The translations under genes were made by a program, and so were the position numbers. From the NCBI GenBank assembly GCA_022482925.1, contig JAKVOG010000010.1, positions 49,009 to 113,008 on the forward strand: a DNA stretch of 64,000 nucleotides, written 5' to 3'. The stretch comes from Selenomonas sp. Its GTDB lineage: Bacteria; Bacillota; Negativicutes; Selenomonadales; Selenomonadaceae. Below, one piece after another: positions 20,584-29,167 of the stretch. Positions within the stretch are counted from its first letter, which is position 1, and each line of letters begins with the position of its first letter. Below the pieces are notes generated by a model. It saw nothing but the letters and a program-made list of their open reading frames with translations, searched no databases and was not told the origin of the DNA.

Positions 20584-21267
20584 TTAGTTCAGCTGAACCG
20601 GAACGCCTGGGCCCATCGTTGCGCTAACCGTAATGGAGCGCATGTACTGGCCTTTGGCAGCTGCCGGTCTTACACGGTTCAGTGTATCAATCAGGGCCTG
20701 GAAGTTCTGCTGAAGCTTCTCAGCGTCGAAAGATGCCTTACCAATCGGGCAATGTACATTGCCGGCTTTATCGGTACGGTACTCGACTTTACCTGCTTTA
20801 ATCTCGGAAATAGCCTTCGTGAGATCCATCGTAACCGTGCCCAGTTTCGGGTTTGGCATGAGGCCGCGTGGGCCAAGGACCTTACCAAGACGACCGACCG
20901 TGCCCATCATATCCGGCGTAGCAACAGCGACATCAAAGTCGAGCCAGCCGCCCTGGATCTTCTGGACGATTTCATCGGAACCAACGAAGTCTGCACCTGC
21001 AGCTTCTGCTTCCTTAACCTTCTCGCCTTTTGCAAAAACGAGAACGCGCTTGGATTTACCCGTGCCATGCGGCAGGACCATAGCGCCGCGGACCTGCTGA
21101 TCAGCATATTTCGGATCAACGCCCAGACGTACGTGCAGCTCGATGGTTTCATCGAACTTCTTCGTAGCCGTCTTCTTGACGAGTTCCATAGCTTCAGCAG
21201 CCGTGTAGACCTTGCCAGCTTCTACGAGCTTGCAAGCGTCCTGATATTTCTTACCAGCTTTAGCCAT
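20584..21267 (-). CDS. rplA: 50S ribosomal protein L1
   Basis: A 227-residue L1 protein. It begins [19 protein letters not shown], with the conserved middle segment [15 protein letters not shown] and the end of the protein around [19 protein letters not shown]1 forms the mobile stalk next to the ribosomal E site. The frame is open further upstream, but the ATG at 21267 has GAGGAG 8 bases before it and matches the family start. It is co-transcribed with rplK, 65 bases upstream. Confidence 0.98.
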   Translation of the reverse strand: MAKAGKKYQDACKLVEAGKVYTAAEAMELVKKTATKKFDETIELHVRLGVDPKYADQQVRGAMVLPHGTGKSKRVLVFAKGEKVKEAEAAGADFVGSDEIVQKIQGGWLDFDVAVATPDMMGTVGRLGKVLGPRGLMPNPKLGTVTMDLTKAISEIKAGKVEYRTDKAGNVHCPIGKASFDAEKLQQNFQALIDTLNRVRPAAAKGQYMRSITVSATMGPGVPVQLN

Positions 21268-21332
21268 TGTAAGATTCTCCTCTCGTGGTAATAACGGTAA
21301 TTGCCTCCCACGGGATGAAATCATAACTGGAA

Positions 21333-21758
21333 TCAGTCAACGATTTCAATACCCATGCTGCGAGCCGTACCCTCAATCATGCGGGTAGCAGCTTCGATGT
21401 CGCCTGCGTTAAGATCTTCCATCTTGCTTTCAGCAATCTTCATCGCCTCAGCGCGCGGCAGTTTTGCAACTTTGTTCTTGTTTGGCTCACCAGAAGCCTT
21501 GTCAAGCTTAGCAGCCTTCTTCAGAAGGACAGCAGCCGGCGGAGTCTTCGTGACGAACGTGAAGGATCTATCCTCAAAAACCGTGATCACAACCGGGATA
21601 ATCAGACCAGCCTGTGCTTTGGTTCTCTCGTTGAATTCCTTACAGAAGCCCATGATGTTGACACCAGCCTGGCCCAGTGCAGGACCTACCGGAGGAGCCG
21701 GATTAGCTTTACCAGCAACAACCTGGAGCTTTACAATCTTAGAAACTTTCTTTGCCAT
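21333..21758 (-). CDS. rplK: 50S ribosomal protein L11
   Basis: A 141-residue L11 protein with the conserved N-terminus [20 protein letters not shown] and C-terminal RNA-binding part ending [10 protein letters not shown]. It binds 23S rRNA at the GTPase centre. The ATG at 21758 is preferred over an ATG 18 bases earlier, because GGGAGGTG lies 8 bases before it and the product then starts MAKKVSK. It lies 39 bases after nusG. Confidence 0.98.
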   Translation of the reverse strand: MAKKVSKIVKLQVVAGKANPAPPVGPALGQAGVNIMGFCKEFNERTKAQAGLIIPVVITVFEDRSFTFVTKTPPAAVLLKKAAKLDKASGEPNKNKVAKLPRAEAMKIAESKMEDLNAGDIEAATRMIEGTARSMGIEIVD

Positions 21759-21797
21759 TGTATTTACACCTCCCAAAAATGGATTTCGTGGCTTCGA

Positions 21798-22349
21798 TTA
21801 AAGCGTTTCGACCTGATCGAAGCCAAGGTCAATCGGGGTTTCCTCAACGAGAACCTTGAGCCGGCCTTTTTCCTGATCAATCTCAGAAACCGTACCGGTA
21901 TAATTCTCGAAAACGCCCGAGTTGATGCGAACTACTTCCCCGATGGAAACATCCAGTTCAGTTCTGTGTTCTTCCTCGCCCATGGATTTCAAGATACGTT
22001 TCGCTTCAGCATCAGTAAGCGGTATCGGGTGTTTCTCGGAACCGACAAACCCGGTGACACCGGTAGTGTTGCGCACAACGTACCAGGAATGCTCATCGAC
22101 AATCATGTCAACCAGCACATAGCCTGGGAAGACTTTTCGCGGAACGACTTTTTTCTTGCCGTCCTTGATTTCAACTTCATCCTCGACCGGAACGACAACA
22201 TTGAAAATCATGTTGCTCATATTGGCCGTGTGAATCAGCCGTTCGAGATTGGCTTTAACCTTGTTCTCGTAGCCAGAATAGGTATGGATTACATACCAGG
22301 CCCTGCCAGGATTATCCTGACGCAGGTCCATCTCGTCCTTGTCTGCCAT
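21798..22349 (-). CDS. nusG: Transcription termination/antitermination factor NusG
   Basis: The 183-residue protein has an NGN domain (WYVIHTYSGYENKVKANLERL, VFPGYVLVDM) and a C-terminal KOW domain (VRINSGVFENYTGTVSEID). NusG binds RNA polymerase and modulates pausing, Rho termination and ribosome coupling. It lies between secE and rplK as in most bacteria, transcribed from the promoter at 22784-22812. Length and motifs are standard. Confidence 0.98.
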   Translation of the reverse strand: MADKDEMDLRQDNPGRAWYVIHTYSGYENKVKANLERLIHTANMSNMIFNVVVPVEDEVEIKDGKKKVVPRKVFPGYVLVDMIVDEHSWYVVRNTTGVTGFVGSEKHPIPLTDAEAKRILKSMGEEEHRTELDVSIGEVVRINSGVFENYTGTVSEIDQEKGRLKVLVEETPIDLGFDQVETL

Positions 22350-22365
22350 GCTTTTCTCACCCTGC

Positions 22366-22539
22366 TTACTTTAAAATGATGTGGAACAATCTTGCAAAGA
22401 TCGTATCACAGAACCAGATCAGAGCACAGACAATCGCAACAGCGATGCCGACAACTATAGTATAGTTGAAAAGCTCCTTCTTTGTTGCCCAGGATACTTT
22501 TTTCATCTCGGCGATTACTTCGTCTATGAATTTCTTCAC
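22366..22539 (-). CDS. secE: Protein translocase subunit SecE
   Basis: This small gene encodes 57 residues from a GTG start at 22539. The short amphipathic N-terminus (KKFIDEVIAEMKKVSWATKK) carries the conserved VSWATKKE motif and is followed by one membrane helix (TIVVGIAVAIVCALIWF). SecE is the essential clamp of the SecYEG channel. It lies 16 bases before nusG and 36 bases after rpmG, the standard order. The ribosome site (GGAG) is somewhat far, about 13 bases from the GTG. Confidence 0.95.
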   Translation of the reverse strand: MKKFIDEVIAEMKKVSWATKKELFNYTIVVGIAVAIVCALIWFCDTIFARLFHIILK

Positions 22540-22575
22540 AGTTACTTCACATCTCCGTTCAACCCGCTAAAGCGA

Positions 22576-22725
22576 TTATTTCGTCTCTTTGTGCAGCGTG
22601 TGCTTCTTGCAGAACTTGCAGTACTTATTGAACTCCAGACGATCCGGGTTGTTCTTCTTGTTTTTGTTGGTGCGGTAGTTGCGGCTGTGGCACTCCGTGC
22701 ACTCCAACGTGATATTGTTGCGCAT
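22576..22725 (-). CDS. rpmG: 50S ribosomal protein L33
   Basis: A 49-residue protein, [19 protein letters not shown] and onward, with two CxxC pairs (CTEC and CKFC). It is therefore the zinc-binding form of L33. AAGGGGTG lies about 11 bases before the ATG. It is the first gene of the transcript leading into secE and nusG. Confidence 0.96.
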   Translation of the reverse strand: MRNNITLECTECHSRNYRTNKNKKNNPDRLEFNKYCKFCKKHTLHKETK

Positions 22726-22783
22726 CTCTTATTTACACCCCTTACGTTGCGGAACTATGACTCTTACATAATGTCACTAATAC

Positions 22784-22812
22784 AATTTAGCACACTTGCC
22801 GAAGCCTGTCAA
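22784..22812 (-). promoter_or_regulatory. Promoter of rpmG-secE-nusG
   Basis: Minus-strand TTGACA (22807-22812) and TAAATT (22784-22789) with a 17-base spacer, about 60 bases before rpmG. Confidence 0.7.
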
Positions 22813-22862
22813 TAAGAAAACCTTGACAAGGTGAAAAATATATTCGCCCCTAATACATAAAT

Positions 22863-22883
22863 AAAACCCCTGAAACAGGGGTT
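22863..22883 (-). terminator. Terminator of the tRNA cluster
   Basis: Minus-strand hairpin AACCCCTG-TTT-CAGGGGTT followed by TTATTTATG, just after the tRNA-Met gene. Confidence 0.85.
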
Positions 22884-22894
22884 CATCAAGCAAT

Positions 22895-22971
22895 TGGTGG
22901 CGGCGCAGAGATTTGAACTCCGGACACTGCGGGTATGAACCGCATGCTCTAGCCAACTGAGCTACGCCGCC
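22895..22971 (-). tRNA. tRNA-Met (elongator), anticodon CAT
   Basis: Cloverleaf with acceptor GGCGGCG/CGCCGCC, anticodon stem GCGGT/ACCGC-type around loop TTCATAC, T-arm GTTCAAATC, and encoded CCA. The normal first base pair marks it as elongator rather than initiator. Confidence 0.95.
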
Positions 22972-22981
22972 AGAAAATATA

Positions 22982-23057
22982 TGGAGCTGATGACCAGGAT
23001 TGAACTGGTGACCTTATCCTTACCAAGGATACGCTCTACCGACTGAGCTACATCAGC
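22982..23057 (-). tRNA. tRNA-Thr, anticodon GGT
   Basis: Cloverleaf starting GCTGATG, anticodon arm ATCC-TTGGTAA-GGAT giving anticodon GGT, T-arm GTTCAATCC, and encoded CCA after discriminator T. Confidence 0.94.
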
Positions 23058-23070
23058 ACTCCTAACAAAT

Positions 23071-23146
<76 letters not shown>

Positions 23147-23200
23147 ATAACCATCCGGGCAAAAGCCCAATCTATCGAAAAGTTTAGGAATATACATAAT

Positions 23201-23276
<76 letters not shown>

Positions 23277-23337
23277 ATTATATCGCTTTTTGACCGCCCC
23301 GCTGTTGCGTTGCCATGTCATCGGCTGACAAGAAATT

Positions 23338-23366
23338 ATTATAAAGTATTATACGCCATTCGTCAA
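23338..23366 (-). promoter_or_regulatory. Promoter of the tRNA cluster
   Basis: Minus-strand TTGACG (23361-23366) and TATAAT (23338-23343), spacer 17 bases, about 60 bases before the first tRNA. Confidence 0.75.
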
Positions 23367-23389
23367 CCCCTTTTTTGTTTTTTTATAAA

Positions 23390-23424
23390 AAACTTGCAGA
23401 AGCATCTTCCAGCCTCTGCAAGTT
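23390..23424 (-). terminator. Terminator of the phosphofructokinase gene
   Basis: Minus-strand stem AACTTGCAGA/TCTGCAAGTT with loop, then TTTTTATAAAA; 33 bases after the stop codon. Confidence 0.85.
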
Positions 23425-23457
23425 ATGTTTCTTTCTATATGATATTACAGGCAGAAA

Positions 23458-24741
23458 TTACTTCTTTTCCTGCTTCTTGGCCACTTTTGCCCCATCCTCG
23501 AACAGATAGCGGTAATGCTGCTTGAATTCTTTCAGATCCATACGGTAAGCATTAGCCAGCCCCGGGTCATCAAGATCTCCCGGTTCCAGTCTCATCATGA
23601 GGCCACGGGCAATCTGATAATGAATCGACCCCGTATTGACCTTGCGTACCTTCGTCTTGCCAGTCTCCGGATCCTTGATATCCTCGAAGCGCATTGGTAC
23701 AGCCTTGTTATCCTGAATCGTGATGATTGCACTGCTGTCACCGGCCATAAGGAACTGAACGGCAGAGAACCCCAGCGAACGGGCATAATCGATATCATAA
23801 GCAATCGGGGCTGTGCAACGCAGCTCATATCCGATTTCCTTATCAATAATAGAAAGCTTTATTCCCAGCTTTTTCACTTCTGCCAGCACAGCCTGCTTCA
23901 GGATTTCGCCAAAGTCCAGCTCGCTGTAGCGGATATGCCCATGCTCATCTTTGACAACCGAGCCAAGCTTCTCGAAATCTTCCGGCGCAATCTTCTCAAT
24001 AACGCCTTCAGCAATGACCGCTACGCCATAATTCTTTCCGGTCAGATAGCGTTTGACAATCGAGCCGGTGATGATATCCACAACCTGCTGCAATGCAATC
24101 TTATCCGCCGGGAATTCCTCCGGGATAATCGTGAGTGCTGCACCAGCACTGCGTCCCATGCCAAGAGCCAGATGTCCGGCCGTACGCCCCATCGCGATGG
24201 TGAAATACCAGCGGTTATTCGTCGTACGTGCATCTTCCATAAGATTCTCGATTTCTTCGGTACCAAAAGCACGGGCTGTCTCGAATCCGAACGTCGGTAC
24301 ACCTTCCGGCAGTGGCAGGTCGTTGTCGATAGTCTTTGGAACATGTACAACATTAACCGTGCGCCCCATCTTGCGGGCATAGTCAGACACGGCAGCCGAG
24401 CTGTAGGCCGTATCATCACCGCCGATGGTGACCAGATGTGTGACTCCAAGTTCCGTCAGTGTCTCCACAACCGTACGCAGATCGGATTCTTTTTTTGTCG
24501 GATTGTAGCGGGACATCTTGAGGATGCAGCCGCCCGTCAGATGAATCCGGCTGATGTTTTTCGGCTCAAGCCGTATGTAGTTCTTTTCCCCACGAGCCAG
24601 GCGGGAGAAACCGTCGTAGATGCCCAATACATCCCAGCCGTGCCGGGTTGCTTCATTTACTACGCCGGAAATGACACTGTTGATACCTGGAGCCGGTCCG
24701 CCACCGCAGACAATTGCAATCACATTTTTGATACCGATCAT
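23458..24741 (-). CDS. pfp: 6-phosphofructokinase, pyrophosphate-dependent type
   Basis: A 427-residue phosphofructokinase, a cytoplasmic glycolytic enzyme acting on fructose 6-phosphate. The nucleotide/PPi site begins CGGGPAPGINSVISG, followed by TIGGDDTAYSS near residue 105 and PKTIDNDLPL near residue 137. In this superfamily ATP enzymes carry GGDG and PGTIDND, while PPi enzymes carry GGDD and PKTIDND. Both diagnostic positions are the PPi type, so the reaction is probably reversible PPi-linked phosphorylation. The frame is open 40 codons upstream, but the ATG at 24741 has GGGGG 8 bases before it and fits the family start. It is a single gene with its own terminator. Confidence 0.9.
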   Translation of the reverse strand: MIGIKNVIAIVCGGGPAPGINSVISGVVNEATRHGWDVLGIYDGFSRLARGEKNYIRLEPKNISRIHLTGGCILKMSRYNPTKKESDLRTVVETLTELGVTHLVTIGGDDTAYSSAAVSDYARKMGRTVNVVHVPKTIDNDLPLPEGVPTFGFETARAFGTEEIENLMEDARTTNNRWYFTIAMGRTAGHLALGMGRSAGAALTIIPEEFPADKIALQQVVDIITGSIVKRYLTGKNYGVAVIAEGVIEKIAPEDFEKLGSVVKDEHGHIRYSELDFGEILKQAVLAEVKKLGIKLSIIDKEIGYELRCTAPIAYDIDYARSLGFSAVQFLMAGDSSAIITIQDNKAVPMRFEDIKDPETGKTKVRKVNTGSIHYQIARGLMMRLEPGDLDDPGLANAYRMDLKEFKQHYRYLFEDGAKVAKKQEKK

Positions 24742-24851
24742 TAGGAATTCCCCCTTTATTTTGGTTACAGTATATTTATTTCGCTGCTGAAAGGAGAATT
24801 CCTGCTTACAATGATGAATGTTTAGAAAATTTGTACCAGCAATATAAAAGA

Positions 24852-24889
24852 ACCTGCACAACCGGCTCTATCAGCCAGTTGCACAGGTC
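24852..24889 (-). terminator. Terminator of the DEAD-box helicase gene
   Basis: Minus-strand stem ACCTGTGCAACTGGCT/AGCCGGTTGTGCAGGT followed by TCTTTTATATT. Confidence 0.85.
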
Positions 24890-24915
24890 CAATCCATCTC
24901 TATCAATCATTCAGC

Positions 24916-26244
24916 TTAATGCTTACCCATCTTGGATCGATGCGTCGCATTGCTCTTATTATGTGTCTTCACGCGACGGCTGCGTTCATTCCGCCCTTTA
25001 TGAGCGGCTGCCTTGCCATGCGCGTACTTGGAGAGCGGCTTCGCTTTGGCTTTGCCCTTGCTGTTCCGTTTAGCCTGTTCTTTGGCCCGGATATCCTTCA
25101 GGATCTTCTCCTGCTTTTCCTTGTGCTGCTGATGACGCTCACTGTTCGCCTTCTTGATCCGGCTCTTGATACCAGCCTCGATGCGGCGCAGCAGCTCATA
25201 CTGACGGGCATTGACAAAAGTCACTGCCTTGCCTTCCTGCCCTGCCCGGCCTGTGCGGCCGATGCGGTGGATATAGCTTTCCGCATCATGCGGGATATCA
25301 TAGTTAAATACGTGCGTCACGCCCTCGATATCAAGCCCACGGGCTGCGATATCCGTCGCGCAGAGAATCTGCAGCTCTGCCTTACGGAACCGCTTGAGGA
25401 CCAGCGCACGCTGTACCTGTGACAGATCGCCATGCAGTTCATCAACCAGGTAGCCACGGGAAGCCAGTGCCATCGTGACCATATGCGTACGCTGCTTCGT
25501 ATGACAGAATACCATTGCCAGATACGGATTATCACTGTTGATGCACTCGCAGAGCTTGTCAATCTTCGTATCCTCGGAAGAATCGATGACCACCTGCTGA
25601 ATGGAATCAAGCGTGACGTTGTCGCTCTTGATCTGCACATTCTCCGGTGCATGCATATACTGCGCTGACAGAGCTTTGATCCGATCCGGCATTGTAGCCG
25701 AGAACAGCATGAGCTGACGATCCGCAGCCGATGCCTTGAGCAGCACCTCCACGTCCTCAATAAAGCCCAGATGCATCATCTCATCCGCCTCATCGAGCAC
25801 GACCTTGTTGACCTTCGACAGGTCAATCGTCTGACGGCGCAGATGATCCAGCAACCGTCCCGGCGTGCCAATGATGAGCTGTGGATGGCGGCGCAGCTTC
25901 TGCTTCTGCCGCTCGATATCCTGTCCACCATAAATAACCAGGGAGCTCACACCGCAGGCTTCACCGACGAGTTGAGCAACCTTGGCAATCTGGATTGCCA
26001 GCTCACGGGTCGGCGTCACAACCAGTGCCTGCGCGACCTCAGCCTGTGGCTTGATCTTCTCAAAGATTGGCAGCAAAAAGGCCAGTGTCTTACCGGTACC
26101 AGTCTGTGCCTGGACAATCACGTCCCGGCCAGCCCGTACGAGCGGAATTGACGCTTCCTGCACCGGCGTAGCCTCTTTGATGCCCTTATAACGCAGCGTC
26201 TCGCAGACGCTGTCACTGATTCTGAGTTCTTTAAATGTCGTCAT
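24916..26244 (-). CDS. DEAD-box ATP-dependent RNA helicase (CshA/DeaD type)
   Basis: A 442-residue RNA helicase with all family motifs in order: Q-motif segment ATPVQEASIP, motif I AQTGTGKT near residue 45, PTRELA, TPGR, motif II DEAD (VVLDEADEM) near 150, SAT in motif III, and HRIGRTGR in motif VI. The last 70 residues form a basic Lys/Arg-rich tail typical of CshA/RhlE-like proteins. It unwinds RNA duplexes in ribosome assembly or mRNA turnover. The ATG shares its A with the last base of the stop of the upstream methionine aminopeptidase gene (TAATG), which implies translational coupling. Confidence 0.95.
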   Translation of the reverse strand: MTTFKELRISDSVCETLRYKGIKEATPVQEASIPLVRAGRDVIVQAQTGTGKTLAFLLPIFEKIKPQAEVAQALVVTPTRELAIQIAKVAQLVGEACGVSSLVIYGGQDIERQKQKLRRHPQLIIGTPGRLLDHLRRQTIDLSKVNKVVLDEADEMMHLGFIEDVEVLLKASAADRQLMLFSATMPDRIKALSAQYMHAPENVQIKSDNVTLDSIQQVVIDSSEDTKIDKLCECINSDNPYLAMVFCHTKQRTHMVTMALASRGYLVDELHGDLSQVQRALVLKRFRKAELQILCATDIAARGLDIEGVTHVFNYDIPHDAESYIHRIGRTGRAGQEGKAVTFVNARQYELLRRIEAGIKSRIKKANSERHQQHKEKQEKILKDIRAKEQAKRNSKGKAKAKPLSKYAHGKAAAHKGRNERSRRVKTHNKSNATHRSKMGKH

Positions 26245-27116
26245 TACGATGACAATACCTCCGTCCCTGTCTCCGTGATGAGAATGGTTTTCTCCCACTG
26301 TGCCGACAGGCTCTTATCTTTCGTCCGCACGGTCCAGTTGTCCTTGCTGTCGACCGTGACTTTCTTCTTACCCATATTGATCATCGGCTCCACCGTCAGC
26401 ACCATACCTGGTACCAGCAGCATCCCCGTACCCGCTTCGCCTTCATGGGCAACGAACGGCTCTGAATGGAATTCCTTGCCAACGCCATGACCGCCAAGAT
26501 CCGTAACGACGGAATAGCCATGCTCATGTGCATGATTGCCGCAGGCTGCGCTGACATCACCAAGGAAATGCCACGGCTTCACTGCTGCGATACCAAGCTC
26601 CATGCATTCTTTCGTGACCTTGACCAGTTTCTCGGCCTCAGGTGAAACCTGACCGACCATGAACATGCGGGAAGCATCTGCATAATAGCCATTGAGCGTC
26701 GTCGTGATATCCACATTGACAATATCCCCCTCTTTGAGGATCGTCTTCTTTGACGGGATACCATGGCAGACTACTTCATTGATGGAAATGCAGCAGCTCT
26801 TCGGGAAGCCTTCATAGTTCAGGCAGGATGGGTAACCGCCCTTGCCCGTGATAAACTCGCGTACCGCATCGTCGATGCTGGCCGTATCCACGCCCGGTTT
26901 GATCAGGGAACCCGCAAGGTCCAGCGCACCATCATTGATGACACCAGCAGCCCGGATGCATTCAACATCATGGGCATTGTTGATGATCTTCTTCGGCGGC
27001 GGAGTCTGTCCCTTGAATACATCAAACCGCATCTCACTGATCCGCTCGTCGAAATCTTCGTGGCACTTCTTATATTTTTTGCCGCTGCCACACCAGCAAA
27101 CTTCATTTCTCTGCAT
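26244..27116 (-). CDS. map: Methionine aminopeptidase type I with SEC-C zinc motif
   Basis: The enzyme removes N-terminal methionine from new proteins. An N-terminal SEC-C motif (CWCGSGKKYKKCH, residues 6-18) precedes the catalytic domain. Metal ligands are visible in VNVDITTTLNGYYADASR, GHGVGKEFHSEPF and LTVEPMI. Length is 290 residues. The frame is open 37 codons further upstream, but a TATAAT box at 27210-27215 lies inside that stretch, so MQRNEVCWCG at 27116 is taken as the start; AGGAG lies 12 bases before it. It overlaps the downstream helicase gene by one base. Confidence 0.95.
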   Translation of the reverse strand: MQRNEVCWCGSGKKYKKCHEDFDERISEMRFDVFKGQTPPPKKIINNAHDVECIRAAGVINDGALDLAGSLIKPGVDTASIDDAVREFITGKGGYPSCLNYEGFPKSCCISINEVVCHGIPSKKTILKEGDIVNVDITTTLNGYYADASRMFMVGQVSPEAEKLVKVTKECMELGIAAVKPWHFLGDVSAACGNHAHEHGYSVVTDLGGHGVGKEFHSEPFVAHEGEAGTGMLLVPGMVLTVEPMINMGKKKVTVDSKDNWTVRTKDKSLSAQWEKTILITETGTEVLSS

Positions 27117-27209
27117 AAAACGGAAAATCTCCTTTAACACTAGTTCTGCCTTCGTTTCCTTACATGCCTCCCGCAGGTTCTGCCCATGCGAATAGATACA
27201 CAATACCTT

Positions 27210-27215
27210 ATTATA
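27210..27215 (-). promoter_or_regulatory. -10 box of map-helicase promoter
   Basis: Minus-strand TATAAT preceded by a poor -35 region. It marks the likely transcription start near 27203. Confidence 0.4.
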
Positions 27216-27288
27216 AAACGAAATCAACGGGAATAAAAGCCCTTATTGCTGAAATATGCATTTTGGTGCTCTCCTTTTTATGACCTGA

Positions 27289-27318
27289 TTGACCGCCCAG
27301 CTGCTAATATGCTATAAT
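27289..27318 (+). promoter_or_regulatory. Promoter of the NlpC/P60 gene
   Basis: TTGACC (27289-27294) and TATAAT (27313-27318) with an 18-base spacer. A 9-bp hairpin at about 27353-27376 (two G-U pairs) lies in the leader; no known riboswitch motif was recognised. Confidence 0.7.
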
Positions 27319-27414
27319 TATTCTAGTTTTTTAGCTCTTTTCTATAAGAGTACGATGCGTGGGACTATCCCCATGCGTCAAAGTCTGTTTACGAAATCTA
27401 AGGAGGTTTTCTGT

Positions 27415-28080
27415 TTGCGAAAGTTATGTTGTGCTTTATTAGCTGGCGCATTTTTCCTTTCGATTCCGTCCGTCAGCGACGCGGCTGCATTCCGGCTCGG
27501 CGATACCGGTCAGGAAGTAGTTGCAATCCAGCAGGCGCTGGTAAGTTCCGGTTACGATGTTCAGGTCGATGGGGACTTTGGCCCGGCAACCCGTGACGCG
27601 GTACTCCAGTTCCAGAAAGCGAACAGCCTCACGGCTGACGGACTGGTCGGCGCGCTCTCTTATCAGGCGCTGCTGCACCGTGCCATGCCAGAGGTCACCC
27701 ACCAGTCCTACCTGGCGGGGAACAACAACATCATCAATACGGCCCAGCAGTTTCTGGGCGTCCCATATGTCTGGGGCGGCACATCTCCAAGTGGTTTCGA
27801 CTGCTCGGGATTTGTCCAGTACGTCTTTGCCCAGTGCGGCATCAACCTGCCGCGTACCGCGGATATTCAGGCAACAGCCGGCTATCCGGTCAGCAAAGCT
27901 GAACTCCAGCCGGGCGATCTCGTATTCTTCGCAGGCGACTATGTAAATATCTCCCATGTCGGCATCTATGTTGGCGAAGGCAAGATGATTCATGCCTCCC
28001 AGAGCGGAATCGCATACGATTCCCTCTATCGTGACTATCGCATAGCCCATTACGCCGGTGCCCGCCGTGTGCTCGGCTGA
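27415..28080 (+). CDS. Secreted peptidoglycan hydrolase: PG-binding domain plus NlpC/P60
   Basis: A 221-residue exported protein. The signal peptide MRKLCCALLAGAFFLSIPSV ends near DAAA. A peptidoglycan-binding domain follows (residues 27-85; FRLGDTGQEVVAIQQAL, VDGDFGPATRDAVLQFQ), then an NlpC/P60 cysteine peptidase with catalytic Cys in GFDCSGFV near residue 129 and His in ISHVGIYVG near 180. Such enzymes cut gamma-D-Glu-diaminopimelate bonds in peptidoglycan stems. Translation is taken to begin at TTG 27415, because AAGGAGG lies 7 bases before it and a signal peptide starts exactly there. It has its own promoter and terminator. Confidence 0.93.
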   Translation: MRKLCCALLAGAFFLSIPSVSDAAAFRLGDTGQEVVAIQQALVSSGYDVQVDGDFGPATRDAVLQFQKANSLTADGLVGALSYQALLHRAMPEVTHQSYLAGNNNIINTAQQFLGVPYVWGGTSPSGFDCSGFVQYVFAQCGINLPRTADIQATAGYPVSKAELQPGDLVFFAGDYVNISHVGIYVGEGKMIHASQSGIAYDSLYRDYRIAHYAGARRVLG

Positions 28081-28114
28081 TTTTCAATCTGGATTCGATT
28101 GATTTCCACATAAG

Positions 28115-28146
28115 AAGCCTTCTCATCCGAGGAGGCTTTTTTCTTT
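28115..28146 (+). terminator. Terminator of the NlpC/P60 gene
   Basis: Hairpin AAGCCTTCTC-ATCC-GAGGAGGCTT followed by TTTTCTTT. Confidence 0.88.
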
Positions 28147-28178
28147 GTGTCACAGGGCCTGCAACACATCCCAGTTAG

Positions 28179-28207
28179 TTGACAGCGCCGACACATTGGT
28201 ATATATT
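28179..28207 (+). promoter_or_regulatory. Promoter of the polysaccharide deacetylase gene
   Basis: TTGACA (28179-28184) and TATATT (28202-28207), spacer 17 bases, about 45 bases before the ATG. Confidence 0.75.
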
Positions 28208-28253
28208 AAACAGGTCTAATCAAAAAGCAATAAACAAAAAGGATGTGTCTTTC

Positions 28254-29099
28254 ATGACTACCTGGATTAAACGTCTTGCGGCAGTGCTGCTCATCTGTAT
28301 CATCGCAGCCATCGGATACGGTGCCTATCTCATGCACTCGGCCAGCCGCTCGGTGCCAGTCCTGAACTACCATCAGATCAACGACTGGGCTGACAATGCC
28401 CTGACCGTGCATACGGACCAGTTCGATGCGCAAATGAAATATCTCGCAGATAACGGCTACACAGCCATTACCCCGGCCGAGATGCTGGATGCCTGGGAAA
28501 ATCACACGGAACTGCCGGACAAACCTGTCATCATCACCTTCGATGATGGTTACGTCGATAACTATCGCAATGCTTTCCCGATCCTGCAGAAGTACAATCT
28601 CAAAGGAACAATTTTCCTAATCTCTGACTATGTCAGCACCTATCCCAACTATCTGACCTGGTCACAGACCGAGGAGATGCAGGAGAGCGGGCTGATTGAT
28701 TTCGAAAGCCACACGCTTTCCCACATGCAGCTTGATTCCACTTCACCAGAAGAAACCTGGAATCAGCTGGACGGCTCCAAACGGGCGCTGGAATGGCATC
28801 TGGGCAAGGAGATCAAGTTCATCGCGTATCCATGCGGTTCCTACGATGAGGAACTGGAGCGCATGACAAAGGAAGCCGGCTACCGAGCCGCATTCACGGT
28901 CAACTACGGAACAGCTGATCCGACCGAGAATCACTTCATCCTCGATCGTGTGCCAATCTTCGGCTGCACCAGCCACACGCTGCTGCGCTTCAAGCTGCGT
29001 CTGCAGTATTCACCAATCCTGGCACCGCTGTCCCGGCTGAATAAACAGCTCAAAGACGGAGGACACACCTTCCTGTCAAGATTCATACCAACTCCATAA
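28254..29099 (+). CDS. Membrane-anchored polysaccharide deacetylase (NodB family)
   Basis: A 281-residue protein with an N-terminal membrane anchor (RLAAVLLICIIAAIGYGAYL) and a NodB/CE4 deacetylase domain. The metal/catalytic motif ITFDDGYVDNY lies near residue 95 and SHTLSHMQLD near residue 151; the substrate-end motif FIAYPCGSYDEE follows. Such enzymes remove N-acetyl groups from peptidoglycan or surface polysaccharide outside the membrane. ATG 28254 is chosen because AAAGGATG precedes it and the anchor then starts properly. With the preceding NlpC/P60 gene it suggests local cell-wall remodelling functions, though each has its own promoter. Confidence 0.92.
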   Translation: MTTWIKRLAAVLLICIIAAIGYGAYLMHSASRSVPVLNYHQINDWADNALTVHTDQFDAQMKYLADNGYTAITPAEMLDAWENHTELPDKPVIITFDDGYVDNYRNAFPILQKYNLKGTIFLISDYVSTYPNYLTWSQTEEMQESGLIDFESHTLSHMQLDSTSPEETWNQLDGSKRALEWHLGKEIKFIAYPCGSYDEELERMTKEAGYRAAFTVNYGTADPTENHFILDRVPIFGCTSHTLLRFKLRLQYSPILAPLSRLNKQLKDGGHTFLSRFIPTP

Positions 29100-29110
29100 G
29101 ACAAACCATC

Positions 29111-29146
29111 AAGGCGGTCACGCAAAAACGTGGCCGCCTTTCATTT
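29111..29146 (+). terminator. Terminator of the deacetylase gene
   Basis: Stem AAGGCGG(T)CACG/CGTG(G)CCGCCTT with a CAAAAA loop, followed by TCATTT. Confidence 0.8.
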
Positions 29147-29167
29147 CCCCTAAAACCAGCTCTTCGA

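Noticed and set aside
27319..27414. c-di-AMP riboswitch upstream of the NlpC/P60 gene
   Set aside because: Such genes often have one, but the leader is too short and only a simple 9-bp hairpin is present.
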